Assembly (NCBI GenBank): GCA_046292345.1
Contig: JBKBRC010000007.1
Span: 1 to 64,000, forward strand
Source: JBKBRC01 sp046292345
GTDB lineage: Bacteria > Bacteroidota > Rhodothermia > Rhodothermales > Rubricoccaceae
Direction of reading: 5' to 3'
DNA: 64,000 nucleotides
Each line of letters starts with the position of its first letter. Within the stretch, counting starts at the first letter, position 1. Below, one piece after another: positions 15,833 through 23,753 of this stretch. The notes beneath the pieces were generated by a model, which was given only the letters and a program-made list of their open reading frames with translations, was not told where the DNA came from and made no database searches. The position numbers and the translations under genes were made by a program.

Positions 15833-18598
15833 TCAGCGCCTCCCGAGCACGACGACGCCCCGGTGGGCCTCGGTGGTGCCGGCCGCCACGTCCACCGCCT
15901 CGAGCAGCACGACGTAGGCGCCCGTGCGGAGCGGGCGCCCGGCGTCGTCGCGCCCGTCCCAGAGCACGCTGCCCTGCGCGCCCGAGAGTCGGCCGGGCTC
16001 GAGCTCGCGCACGAGCCGCCCGCCGCCGTCGAAGAGGCGGATGCGGACGAGGCCGGCCTCGCCAGCGAGCGTGTAGCTGATCACGGCCGCCTCGCCGCCA
16101 TCCGGGTCGAAGGGCGGGGCGGGGTGGATTCCCACGCGTTCGGTGCGTCCGTCGGGGCGGGCAGAGACGCTGTTGGCCTGCCCGGGCGTGCCGCCGCGCG
16201 CGTCGAGCGAAGAAGACCAGTTGGCCGCAAGCGCCGCAGCACGCTGGGGGCTGCGCCGCTCGAGGGCCACGCCGCGCGCCGAGAGCAGTTCGGGCCGGTG
16301 CCAGCGTGGCTCGTAGCGCACCGAGTCCAGGGCGGCCCCTGCTGCGCCAGCCAGGCGCAGCACGACGAGGTCGCCGCCGTTGCCGAGAGCCGGGAAGGCG
16401 CGGCCCTGCACGGCCGGAGCCTCGGGGAAGGTCTGCCGAAACCCGGCCAGGTCGCGCGCGACGGCGAGGTATGCGCCGGGCATGAGCGGCACGGGCGCGG
16501 CCGCGAGCGTCGTCGTGCCGGGCGTGCCCTTGTCGAGCGCGAGGCGGCTGAGGTCGAAGACGCGGTCGGGCGTGCGGTTGTGCAGCTCCACGTACTCGCC
16601 GGCGCTGCCCGTGGCGGGATCGTACATGATCTCGGTCAGGACGATCTCGCCGGGGGAGGGCACGTCGGCCTCGCCGGCCAGAAGCTCGGCTCGGGATGGG
16701 GGCGCGGAGTTGCCCGCGCGGTCGGCGACGCCGTGCGCGGTGAGGCGGAGCAGCGTCCGCGGTGGGAACTCGTCCGCAAACACGAGGCGCACGCGCGACG
16801 AGTCGGCACCGGCGGGGTGGATGGCTACGACGGGGCGGAGGGCCCCGGCGGACAGGCCGGGCGCGTCCAGGGCGAAGTGCGCCGGCTCGTCCGCGCCGGC
16901 GGCCAGCGGCTCGCTGAAGCGCGCCACGAGCGCGGCCGGGCCGTCGGCCTCGGCCGAGACGAGGTGAGGCGGCGTCGTGTCGGACGCGTGCGCGAAGCCG
17001 AGCGCGTCCTCCGAAGTTTCATTGCCGAGCCGGTCGCGGAGGCCGCGTGCGTGCAGCGTGTGCGGGCCGCTGCCGAGGCGCCCGCGCAGCGCGAGCGCGA
17101 CCGAGCGCCCGCTGGCCGAGAGCGTCGCGCGCGCCACGCCCGGGCCGGCGTCGAACCGCTCCGCGTGCACCGACGCCGGGTCGAGCGGCTCGTCGAACAC
17201 GGCGACGAGCTCGCGCTCGCTCGGGCGCACGCGCACGGCCGCGAGGCGCGGCCCCTCGAGGTCGGGCGCGTACTGCGTGTTGAGCGCCCCCGGCGTGCCG
17301 CCGCGCGCGTCGGTCGTCGTCGCCCAGCTGGAGGGCACGCCCGAGGGGCCGGCGGGGTCGCGCCGCTCGAGCGAGCGCCCGGCCCCGCCCCAACTCGGCG
17401 CGTAGCGGAGCGAGTCGATGAGCGCGCCGCCGTAGCGGAGGACGATCGCGTCGCCGGCGTTGTTGAGCGCGCTCCAGGCCGCCTGCGCGACGTGGGGCAC
17501 GTCCGGGAAGGCGGCCGAGAACCGGGCGCCGTTCTGCACGACGACGGCGTAGCCGCCCGGAGGGACAAGCACGCGGCGGCTTGTGATGGGCTCATCCGGA
17601 CCGCTGTCGTCGTTGAGCGTGAAATCGGCCAGGTCGAACGTGCGCTCGGAGCGGTTATAGAGCTCGACCCACTCGCCGGGCGAGCCCTCGGGCGGCTCGG
17701 CGTAGAGAAACTCGTTGACGACGAGGTCGCCGGGGCGCGGCACGTCGCCCTCGCCGAAGGCGAACGCGGCCTCGGTGCGTGCCTGCACGTTGCCGGCCAC
17801 GTCGGCGATGCCGCTCGCGACGAGCACGTGCGTGGCCGGGCCCGCGAGCGGGGCGCCGAGGACGAGGCGGACGCGCCGGCCGTCGGCCTGCGGCTCGGCC
17901 GCGAGGACGGGCGGTGTGCCGGTCTCGAGGCGGTAGCGGGCCGCGTCGGAAGCCGAGGCGGGCGTGACGCGCTCGGAGAACGTCGCCTCGAGCGTGTAGG
18001 CGTCGAGCGCGTCGGCGGCGGCAAGCGTGGGGGGCGTGCGGTCGGGGGCGTACTGCGTGTTGGGCGCCCCCGGCGTGCCGCCGCGCGCGTCGGTGGTCGT
18101 CGCCCAGTTGGCCGCGTCGTCGCCCGGGCCGTCCGGGTCGCGCCGCTCGAGTGAGGCGCGCACGCCGCCCCAGGTGCGCGCGTACGGCACGGCGTCGATT
18201 TCGCCCGCGGCCGTGAGCAGGGCCACGCGGTCGCCGGTGTTGTTGAGAGCGGGGAAACCCGGCACGTGGCGATGGGGCACGTCCGGGAAGGCTTCGGCGA
18301 AGGCGGCGGCGTTGCGCACGAGCACGACGTAGGCGCCGGGTGCGAGCAAGACGGGCGTCGCGGCGAGGCGGGCGGGCGTACCGCCGTCCGAGATCAAGAC
18401 GGTCGAGAGGTCGAGCACGCGCTCAGAGCGGTTGACGAGCTCCACCCACTCGTTCGTGGAGGGCTGCCCCGCCGGCGGGTCATACATGATCTCGTTGATG
18501 ACGAGATCGGCTGGCGCGGGAGCCTGTCCAGCGACGGCCGCAGGCCAGGACAGTCCGGCGAGGAGCGCGAGGGCGGGCAGCAGGGGGCGGAGGCGCAT
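15833..18598 (-). CDS. secreted triple lamin-tail-domain protein with T9SS-type C-terminal domain
   Basis: 921 aa with an N-terminal signal peptide (MRLRPLLPALALLAGLSWPA). Three lamin-tail domains begin near residues 30, 290 and 650, each opening with a V(I/V)NE(I/F)(M/L)Y or LTEIMYDP strand and EWVELVNRS-like turn. The first two close with the same phrase TTDARGGTPGA, the third with SSLDARGGTPGQANS. Between them are Ig-like Big-5 type domains (for example TPPTLAAADALDAYTLEATF). The final 100 residues (HPAPPFDPDGGEAAVISYTL, VRIRLFDGGGRLVREL, GAYVVLLEA) form a FlgD/T9SS-type sorting domain. Expected to be exported and attached to or released from the cell surface. Its ligand is unknown. Confidence 0.85.
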   Translation of the reverse strand: MRLRPLLPALALLAGLSWPAAVAGQAPAPADLVINEIMYDPPAGQPSTNEWVELVNRSERVLDLSTVLISDGGTPARLAATPVLLAPGAYVVLVRNAAAFAEAFPDVPHRHVPGFPALNNTGDRVALLTAAGEIDAVPYARTWGGVRASLERRDPDGPGDDAANWATTTDARGGTPGAPNTQYAPDRTPPTLAAADALDAYTLEATFSERVTPASASDAARYRLETGTPPVLAAEPQADGRRVRLVLGAPLAGPATHVLVASGIADVAGNVQARTEAAFAFGEGDVPRPGDLVVNEFLYAEPPEGSPGEWVELYNRSERTFDLADFTLNDDSGPDEPITSRRVLVPPGGYAVVVQNGARFSAAFPDVPHVAQAAWSALNNAGDAIVLRYGGALIDSLRYAPSWGGAGRSLERRDPAGPSGVPSSWATTTDARGGTPGALNTQYAPDLEGPRLAAVRVRPSERELVAVFDEPLDPASVHAERFDAGPGVARATLSASGRSVALALRGRLGSGPHTLHARGLRDRLGNETSEDALGFAHASDTTPPHLVSAEADGPAALVARFSEPLAAGADEPAHFALDAPGLSAGALRPVVAIHPAGADSSRVRLVFADEFPPRTLLRLTAHGVADRAGNSAPPSRAELLAGEADVPSPGEIVLTEIMYDPATGSAGEYVELHNRTPDRVFDLSRLALDKGTPGTTTLAAAPVPLMPGAYLAVARDLAGFRQTFPEAPAVQGRAFPALGNGGDLVVLRLAGAAGAALDSVRYEPRWHRPELLSARGVALERRSPQRAAALAANWSSSLDARGGTPGQANSVSARPDGRTERVGIHPAPPFDPDGGEAAVISYTLAGEAGLVRIRLFDGGGRLVRELEPGRLSGAQGSVLWDGRDDAGRPLRTGAYVVLLEAVDVAAGTTEAHRGVVVLGRR

Positions 18599-18697
18599 GC
18601 GCGTGCGGGCAGATTCGGGGCGCAGAACCTGCGCGCTCCTGCATGCAACCGCGCGCGCCTGTGTTTCCCGGGGGTGTCAATCACCCGTACCTGTGCC

Positions 18698-19996
18698 TCA
18701 CGAGCCTGCGCTCTGCTGCCGGACGCCCGCGGCGTGGTGCCGGAGGTGCCGGACGAGCACTTCGGTCATCAGGCGCGCTGCGAGCGGCAGGGCCGCCTCG
18801 TCGATGTCGAAGCGGGCGTGGTGCAGCGGATAGCGCGTCTGCTTGCCGCCGGCGGTCCCGATGCGCACCATCGCGCCGGGTATTTGCTCGAGGTAGTAGG
18901 CGAAGTCCTCGCCGCCCATGCTGGGCAGGTCGAGCGGCACGGCCGCCTCGGGGCCGAGCAGCGCCTGCACCGCCTCGCGGACCGTCGCGATCTCGCCCGG
19001 CGTGTTGACGACGGCTGGCAGGCGGTCCTCGTACGTCACGCTCACGTCGGCGTCGTAGGCGGCGCCGAGCGCGCCGGTCACCTGGCGGATGCGGTCGCGT
19101 AGCTCAGCGATCGTCTCGTTGTCGGTGCAGCGCAGCGTGCCGCCGAACTCGACCTCTGAGGGGATCACGTTGAGCGCCTCGCCGGCACGGAAGCGGCAGA
19201 TCGTGAGTACGGCCGAGCGGCGCGCGTCCGTCACGCGCCCGACGAGTTGGTAGAGTTGCAGCGCGACCTGGGAAGCGACCCAGACCGTGTCCACGGTTTC
19301 GTGCGGGCGTGCCGAGTGCCCCGAGGCGCCGCTCGAGACGCGCACGACGAACGGCGAGCACGCCGCCGTGAGCGCGCCCGCACGCAGCCCGACCCGCCCC
19401 ACGGGCAGCTGGGGGTCCACATGGACGGCGTACACGGCTTCGAGGCCGTCCAGAACGCCCTCGGCGATCATGCGCGGCGCGCCCGAGGGGCTGCGCTCCT
19501 CGTTGGGCTGGAAGAAGACGCGCACGTTCCCATGCAGCTCGTCCCGCCGCGCGTACAGGAGGGTCGCCACGCCGCACGCGATGGCCGTGTGCGCGTCGTG
19601 CCCGCAGGCATGCGCCACGCCCGGCGTGCGCGAGCGGTAGCGCACGTCCTTCTCGTCCTGAATCGGCAGCGCGTCCATGTCAGCGCGGTAGCCGATCGTC
19701 GGGCCGGGGTGCGCGCCCTCGATCTCGACGAAGAAGCCCGTGCCGGCCATCGGGAGGCTCGCCTCGAGCCCGCGCGCGCGCAGCCAGGCCCGGACGTGCG
19801 CGGCCGTCTCGTGCTCGTCGAAGCCGAGCTCCGGGTGCTGGTGTAGGTACCGGCGAAGCGCGACGAGGTCGGCGCGGAGCGCGCCTTCGGCCCCGCCGTG
19901 CGACGGGTGGGCGCCGTTGGAGGGGGCGCCGCTGGATGGGACGCCGCTGGATGGGACGCCGCTGGAGGGGGCGGAGACGGTTTCGGCGGGGGGCAC
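18698..19996 (-). CDS. M20 family amidohydrolase/carboxypeptidase
   Basis: Zinc-dependent hydrolase of N-acyl amino acids or related amides (M20D subfamily, relatives of hippurate hydrolase and IAA-amino-acid hydrolase). 432 aa. The conserved metal-site motif HACGHDAHTA lies near residue 130, preceded by YRADMDALPIQ. A second metal-site region is FFQPNEE, and SMGGEDFAYYLE is near residue 370. The dimerisation domain carries SGHSARPHETVD. The N-terminal 35 residues are non-conserved and include PSSG(V/A) repeats encoded by a 15-bp tandem repeat; the conserved protein starts around LRADLVALRRYLHQHPELGF. No signal peptide, so cytosolic. Substrate unknown. Confidence 0.92.
   Translation of the reverse strand: MPPAETVSAPSSGVPSSGVPSSGAPSNGAHPSHGGAEGALRADLVALRRYLHQHPELGFDEHETAAHVRAWLRARGLEASLPMAGTGFFVEIEGAHPGPTIGYRADMDALPIQDEKDVRYRSRTPGVAHACGHDAHTAIACGVATLLYARRDELHGNVRVFFQPNEERSPSGAPRMIAEGVLDGLEAVYAVHVDPQLPVGRVGLRAGALTAACSPFVVRVSSGASGHSARPHETVDTVWVASQVALQLYQLVGRVTDARRSAVLTICRFRAGEALNVIPSEVEFGGTLRCTDNETIAELRDRIRQVTGALGAAYDADVSVTYEDRLPAVVNTPGEIATVREAVQALLGPEAAVPLDLPSMGGEDFAYYLEQIPGAMVRIGTAGGKQTRYPLHHARFDIDEAALPLAARLMTEVLVRHLRHHAAGVRQQSAGS
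19912..19971. repeat. 15-bp tandem repeat, 4 copies, at the M20 amidohydrolase N-terminus
   Basis: Unit cgccgctggatggga; the two inner copies are perfect and the outer two differ by two or three bases (ending ggaggggg). On the minus strand it encodes PSSG(V/A) repeats in frame, in a region the family does not conserve. Confidence 0.9.
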
Positions 19997-20142
19997 GGGG
20001 AGAGGCGAGAAGCTGAACGTCAGGGGTGAGCGTCAGGGGGCGTGCGGGCAGCGCGCGTCGCCGCCGCGGAGCGGGGTACGTGGGCGGACGAACGCTGTGC
20101 CCGCGGCGCGCGGTGCCGGGCGCCGCATCTTCCGCGGAGAGA

Positions 20143-21297
20143 TCACGCCTGCTGCATCACGCTTTCGCGCAGCTCGGCGGCGAGCATGGCCACCACGTCC
20201 GGCAGCCGCCGGGACGCGTCGAAGCGCGCGCGCTGCCGCTCGTACGAGGCGCCGCCCTCCAGGATGGCGTACACGCCGCGGAGCTCCTCGAGGCAGCCCA
20301 GGCGCTCGGCGACGGGCTCAAGCTGTGCTACGAGCTCGGGAATGAGCTGGCGCAGCGGGGCGTGGTCGCCGTCGTTGGAGATGATCGCGTCAGCGTCGAG
20401 GCCGTGGCGGGCGGCGCGCCACTTGTTTTCGCGCACGACCCAGGCGTGAAGGATCGGGTTGGGCAGGCCGGCCTCGTATCGGTCGCCGAGGGCAACTACG
20501 AGCGCCTGCACGAGCGCCGTGAGCGAGGCCAGCTCGCCGAGCGTGCTCGGCGCGTCGCAGATGCGGATCTCGAGCGTGCCGAAGCCGGGGTGCGGGCGGA
20601 TGTCCCACCAGATCTCGCGGATCGTCTCGATGGCGCCGGCGCGCACGAGCGTATTGATAAACCCCTGGAACTCGCCGTAGTTCGAGAGACGGTAGGGCAG
20701 CCCGGCCGTGGGCATGCCCTCGAAGATCTTGGAGCGCGCCGAGGCCAGCCCGGTGTCCTCAAAGTCGATGAAGGGCGACGAGGCCGAGAGCGCGAGCAGG
20801 TGCGGCAGGTACGTCGTGAGCGCGTTCGAGACGGCAATGGCCTTCTCGCCCGACGACACGCCCACGTGCACGTGCAGCCCGTAGATGAGCAGGCGCCGCG
20901 CGGGCCACTGGATGCGGTCCACGAGGTGCTGGTAGCGGTCGTTGGGATAGATCTTCTGGTCGCGCCACTGCGCAAACGGGTGCGTACCGGCCGAGGCAAA
21001 CATCAGCCCGAGCTCGTCCGAGACGTCGTAAAGCTCGCGCAGCGTGCCGCCGAGGTCCTCGCGTGCCTCGGCGACGCTGCCGCAGATGCCCGTGATGAGC
21101 TCGATCGTGGACTGCGTCAGCTCCTGCTTGATGCGCGGGTGGCCGTGCCCGAAGTGCTCCAGGATGGCGCACGAGCCGGACTTGAGGTTGCACGTGACGG
21201 GATCGAGCACCTGTACCTCGAGCTCCACACCGAGCGTCGGAGACGGGCAGCCGTTGAACGGGATGCGGGCGGGCGCTTCGGCGCGGGCAACGTCCAT
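20143..21297 (-). CDS. carboxylate-amine ligase, YbdK/GCS2 family
   Basis: Predicted glutamate-cysteine ligase type 2 relative of 384 aa (E. coli YbdK is 372). The start region PTLGVELEVQVLDPVT carries the conserved GxExE-like metal and ATP site. Further matches are CAILEHFGHGHPRIKQELTQ, YGLHVHVGV, IWWDIRPHPGFGTLEIRICD and ENKWRAARHGLDA, all hallmarks of the family. These enzymes form an amide or peptide bond on a glutamate-like substrate with ATP; YbdK itself has only weak gamma-glutamylcysteine activity, so glutathione synthesis should not be assumed. A sigma-70-like promoter lies 28 bases upstream. Confidence 0.93.
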   Translation of the reverse strand: MDVARAEAPARIPFNGCPSPTLGVELEVQVLDPVTCNLKSGSCAILEHFGHGHPRIKQELTQSTIELITGICGSVAEAREDLGGTLRELYDVSDELGLMFASAGTHPFAQWRDQKIYPNDRYQHLVDRIQWPARRLLIYGLHVHVGVSSGEKAIAVSNALTTYLPHLLALSASSPFIDFEDTGLASARSKIFEGMPTAGLPYRLSNYGEFQGFINTLVRAGAIETIREIWWDIRPHPGFGTLEIRICDAPSTLGELASLTALVQALVVALGDRYEAGLPNPILHAWVVRENKWRAARHGLDADAIISNDGDHAPLRQLIPELVAQLEPVAERLGCLEELRGVYAILEGGASYERQRARFDASRRLPDVVAMLAAELRESVMQQA

Positions 21298-21324
21298 GCA
21301 GGGAGGCCAAGCAGGTGAATGCGC

Positions 21325-21353
21325 AATAAACCGCCAGCGTGAAGAAATGGCAA
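21325..21353 (-). promoter_or_regulatory. candidate promoter of the GCS2-type ligase gene
   Basis: On the minus strand TTGCCA (21353-21348, five of six to consensus), a 17-base spacer, and TTTATT (21330-21325, four of six). Transcription would start near 21318, about 20 bases before the ATG. The -35 lies in one copy of a duplicated 15-mer. Confidence 0.4.
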
Positions 21354-21375
21354 ACGCCGCAAGGGCAAACGCCGC
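21349..21375. repeat. 15-bp direct repeat in the ligase promoter region
   Basis: ggcaaacgccgcaag at 21349 followed directly by a second copy of its first 12 bases at 21364. The copy nearer the gene supplies the predicted -35 element. Confidence 0.8.
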
Positions 21376-21417
21376 GCGCTGGCCCGGCCACGTCTGGCCG
21401 CGCGCCCGGCGCGCCTG

Positions 21418-22326
21418 TCAGGCGCCGCGCTCGGGGAAGAGGTGCCGGTAGCGGGTGATCATCTGCCAGGCCTCGCCGCGAAGCCGCTCGGCGTCTTCGG
21501 CCGAGCGTGCGTGCTCGGCGACGAACGCATCCAGGTCGGCGTCGGCGCCCTGCTGCGCGAGCGACCAGAACAGGTCCGAGCGCGCCAGCGCGGCCTCGAA
21601 CGCGTCCGGATCGGCCATGACGGTGTCGTCGTCGAGAAGGGGCTGCGCGAAGAGGGCTCGCGCCTCGAGCTCGCTCAGGCCCTGGGGGCCGTAGCCGGCA
21701 TGGACGGGGTCCTCGGCCGGCGCGCCGACGTGGAACGCCGGGTGTTGCAGGAGCGCGTCGAAGGAGAGCGTGTCGTGGCCGGTCTGCTGCGCGGCGGCGA
21801 TCTCCTCGGGCAGGAGGGCCTGCCAGTGGACCTCGGCGGCCTCGAGCAGCCCGTCGAGGCTGAGCCAGTCCTCGTCCGAGGGGTCCTCGCCGACGAGCTG
21901 CGCCGCCAGGCGCTGCCGGCGCTGCGCCCGCTCGGCATGCGGCAGCGAGAAGAACGCCCACAGCACGCGCGCCGTCTCGAGGAGCGCGATCACGTCCTCG
22001 GGGGCGTTTTCGGGGTCGGTGCGGAGCAGGAACGCGTCGGCCGGGTCGAGCTCGTAGAGCATGAAAAGGGGCTCGGCGAAGAGCGCGAGCGCCTCGTACT
22101 GCACTCCGGTCTCGCCGTGCACGAGCGCGCGCGTCAGGCGCGCCCGGCGCGCCGCGATCTCCGGGCTGCCGGCCTCGTCCAGGAACGCCTCGAGCCCGTG
22201 ACCCCGCGCCGGCGGGGGGCTGGCATCGAAGGAGCCCTCGGCGTCGAAGGAGAAGGCGTGCTCGTTATCGTCGAACGGATCGAAGGCGTCCTGATCGAAG
22301 GCGTCCTGATCGAAGGCGTCCTGCAT
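21418..22326 (-). CDS. hypothetical acidic protein with N-terminal QDAFD repeats
   Basis: 302 aa, no family recognised. It begins MQDAFDQDAFDQDAFDPFDD, three 5-residue repeats encoded by a 15-bp DNA repeat. The rest is strongly acidic and predicted to be helical, with many Ala, Leu, Glu and Asp. It lacks a signal peptide, membrane helix, cysteines or a nucleotide-binding motif. The sequence has helical segments such as EALALFAEPLFMLYELDPADAF and ARVLWAFFSLPHAERAQRRQ split by short loops. It is followed upstream by the DUF3037/HipA-like pair, with 60 bases between, on the same strand, so it could belong to that transcript. Real gene by composition; function unknown. Confidence 0.7.
   Translation of the reverse strand: MQDAFDQDAFDQDAFDPFDDNEHAFSFDAEGSFDASPPPARGHGLEAFLDEAGSPEIAARRARLTRALVHGETGVQYEALALFAEPLFMLYELDPADAFLLRTDPENAPEDVIALLETARVLWAFFSLPHAERAQRRQRLAAQLVGEDPSDEDWLSLDGLLEAAEVHWQALLPEEIAAAQQTGHDTLSFDALLQHPAFHVGAPAEDPVHAGYGPQGLSELEARALFAQPLLDDDTVMADPDAFEAALARSDLFWSLAQQGADADLDAFVAEHARSAEDAERLRGEAWQMITRYRHLFPERGA
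22278..22322. repeat. 15-bp tandem repeat, 3 perfect copies, at a protein N-terminus
   Basis: Unit gatcgaaggcgtcct, three identical copies ending two bases before the start codon complement. On the minus strand they encode QDAFD three times, starting at the second residue of the acidic hypothetical protein. Confidence 0.95.
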
Positions 22327-22386
22327 GAACGGCTGGATGGTATAGAGGAGGGCGAACGCAGCGCGCGCCGTACGGGTTCGGGAGCG

Positions 22387-22785
22387 TCAGGAGGCGGGGG
22401 CGCCGAGGCGGGCGAAGAGCGCCTCGAGCGTGGCGGCGGGGTCGCGCGTGAGGCCGGTGTGCACGGCCGAGGGCTGGAGCACGGTCGAGCGGGTGGCGGT
22501 GAGCCAGTGGAAGCGCTCGGAGGGGGGCAGCAGGCCGATGGGCGCGGCGCCCGGTCCGCCCTGGGCCACGCGCGCGAGCGCAGCGAGGGCGCGCCCGAGC
22601 AGGTCGGCATCGAGGCCGGGCCAGCGCGCGGCGAGCGCGGCCAGGTCCTCGCGGACCCGGAGGCCGAGGAAGCCGCCCTGGCGGCACTGCACGAGCACTC
22701 CGACGGGCTCGCCGGCGCCCGTCGTCACGTCCGGGACGACGCGCAGCCAGGCGTAGTCGTAGGCGAGGGCGGGAGAGGCGCTCAC
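22387..22785 (-). CDS. DUF3037 family protein
   Basis: 132 aa. The opening YDYAWLRVVPDVTTGAGEPVGVLVQC fits the DUF3037 family, whose members start with a Y-Y-x-(I/L)-R-x-(V/I)-P strand. The fold appears cytosolic, without signal or membrane segments. The start ATG overlaps the stop of the HipA-like kinase gene by four bases (ATGA), a tight coupling. I recall DUF3037 genes commonly sitting next to HipA-like kinase genes, and this pair fits. Function is unknown. Confidence 0.8.
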   Translation of the reverse strand: MSASPALAYDYAWLRVVPDVTTGAGEPVGVLVQCRQGGFLGLRVREDLAALAARWPGLDADLLGRALAALARVAQGGPGAAPIGLLPPSERFHWLTATRSTVLQPSAVHTGLTRDPAATLEALFARLGAPAS

Positions 22786-23720
22786 CGGCGATAGGGGAGA
22801 GCTTCCGGGGGGGCGTCGGGGAGGGCGCGGCGGGCCTGCTCGGCCGCCTGCGCGAACGCGCGCGGCGCCTCGAGGCGCGCCCGGAAGAAGCGCGCGTAGG
22901 CGTTGCGGGCCTCCGCCGCTGTCTCGAACGGGGGCGCCTGCCCTTCAGGGGCATGCACGAGCAGCGCATCGGGCACGCGGGCGAGCACGGCGCCGATGGC
23001 GGCCTCTGTCAGGCGCGGCGCCAGGCGCGCGTCGGCCTCGAGGACCGAGGCGGCGCGCGGAAGCAGGACGTGCTCGCGGATGGGCGCAAACGGCGCGCGG
23101 GCGCGCGCCTCGTCCACGGTCGCCCAGTTGTGATGGAAGTAGAGCGCCGCGCCGTGGTCGATGAGCCAGAGCGCCGGGCGGCCGCCGTCAGGCCGGGCGA
23201 CGAGGAGGTTGGGATTGCGCGCCGTACGGTCGATGTTGGTCGTGAGCGCGTCGAGCCAGACGACGGCGGCGGCGAGGGCTGGCGGGACGAGGTCGGCGGC
23301 GGCGAGCGGGTCGTAGCCGAAGGCGCCCTCGACGAACCCCAGGCCGACGTTGAGGCCGCGGCTGCCGCGCAGGATGTCCTGGATCTCCGGGTCGGGTTCC
23401 GAGCGCCCGAACGGCTCGGCGACGCGCAGCAGGGCGAGCGGCGGCAGCGGCAGCCCAAGCACCTCGGCGAGGCTGCCCACGATGAGCTCGGCCACGAGCG
23501 CCCGCGCGCCCTGCCCGGCGCCGCGGAACTTGGCGACGAAGAGTGCGCCGCCTTCCACCTCCACGACGGCCGGCAGCGAGCCGCCCTCGCGGAGCGGCGT
23601 CACGTAGCGGACTGCCTCGAGAACGGGGAGCGCGTCGGGGAGCGCGTCGGGGAGGGGCGGCGAGGCGGGGAGCACGAGGCGGAGCAGCGAGGGCGCGAAG
23701 TTAGAACGCCGTGCGCGCAC
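22782..23720 (-). CDS. HipA-like kinase family protein
   Basis: 312 aa, related to the HipA serine/threonine-protein kinase fold but shorter and without the HipB partner. Visible segments are YVTPLREGGSLPAVVE, LFVAKFRGAGQGARALVAEL (glycine-rich and lysine region), VVWLDALTTNIDRTARNPNL (catalytic DxxxxNxDR-type segment) and LWLIDHGAALYFHHNW (metal-binding D). These fit kinase motifs, so phosphotransfer activity is plausible. The first 35 residues include a 12-bp DNA repeat encoding DALP twice and are not conserved; the true start may be further in. It overlaps the DUF3037 gene by four bases. No antitoxin-like helix-turn-helix gene is adjacent, which argues against a classical HipAB toxin system. 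Confidence 0.8.
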   Translation of the reverse strand: MRARRSNFAPSLLRLVLPASPPLPDALPDALPVLEAVRYVTPLREGGSLPAVVEVEGGALFVAKFRGAGQGARALVAELIVGSLAEVLGLPLPPLALLRVAEPFGRSEPDPEIQDILRGSRGLNVGLGFVEGAFGYDPLAAADLVPPALAAAVVWLDALTTNIDRTARNPNLLVARPDGGRPALWLIDHGAALYFHHNWATVDEARARAPFAPIREHVLLPRAASVLEADARLAPRLTEAAIGAVLARVPDALLVHAPEGQAPPFETAAEARNAYARFFRARLEAPRAFAQAAEQARRALPDAPPEALPYRR

Positions 23721-23753
23721 CGGCTGTCCCGGCCGGCTCGGCTTCGCGGATTT

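Noticed and set aside
12600..18154. Several long plus-strand frames opposite clpC and the lamin-tail gene
   Set aside because: They mirror conserved minus-strand genes; low-complexity translations without recognisable motifs.
22782..23720. HipAB toxin-antitoxin system
   Set aside because: No HipB-like helix-turn-helix gene is adjacent and the kinase is shorter than HipA; the DUF3037 partner fits another arrangement.
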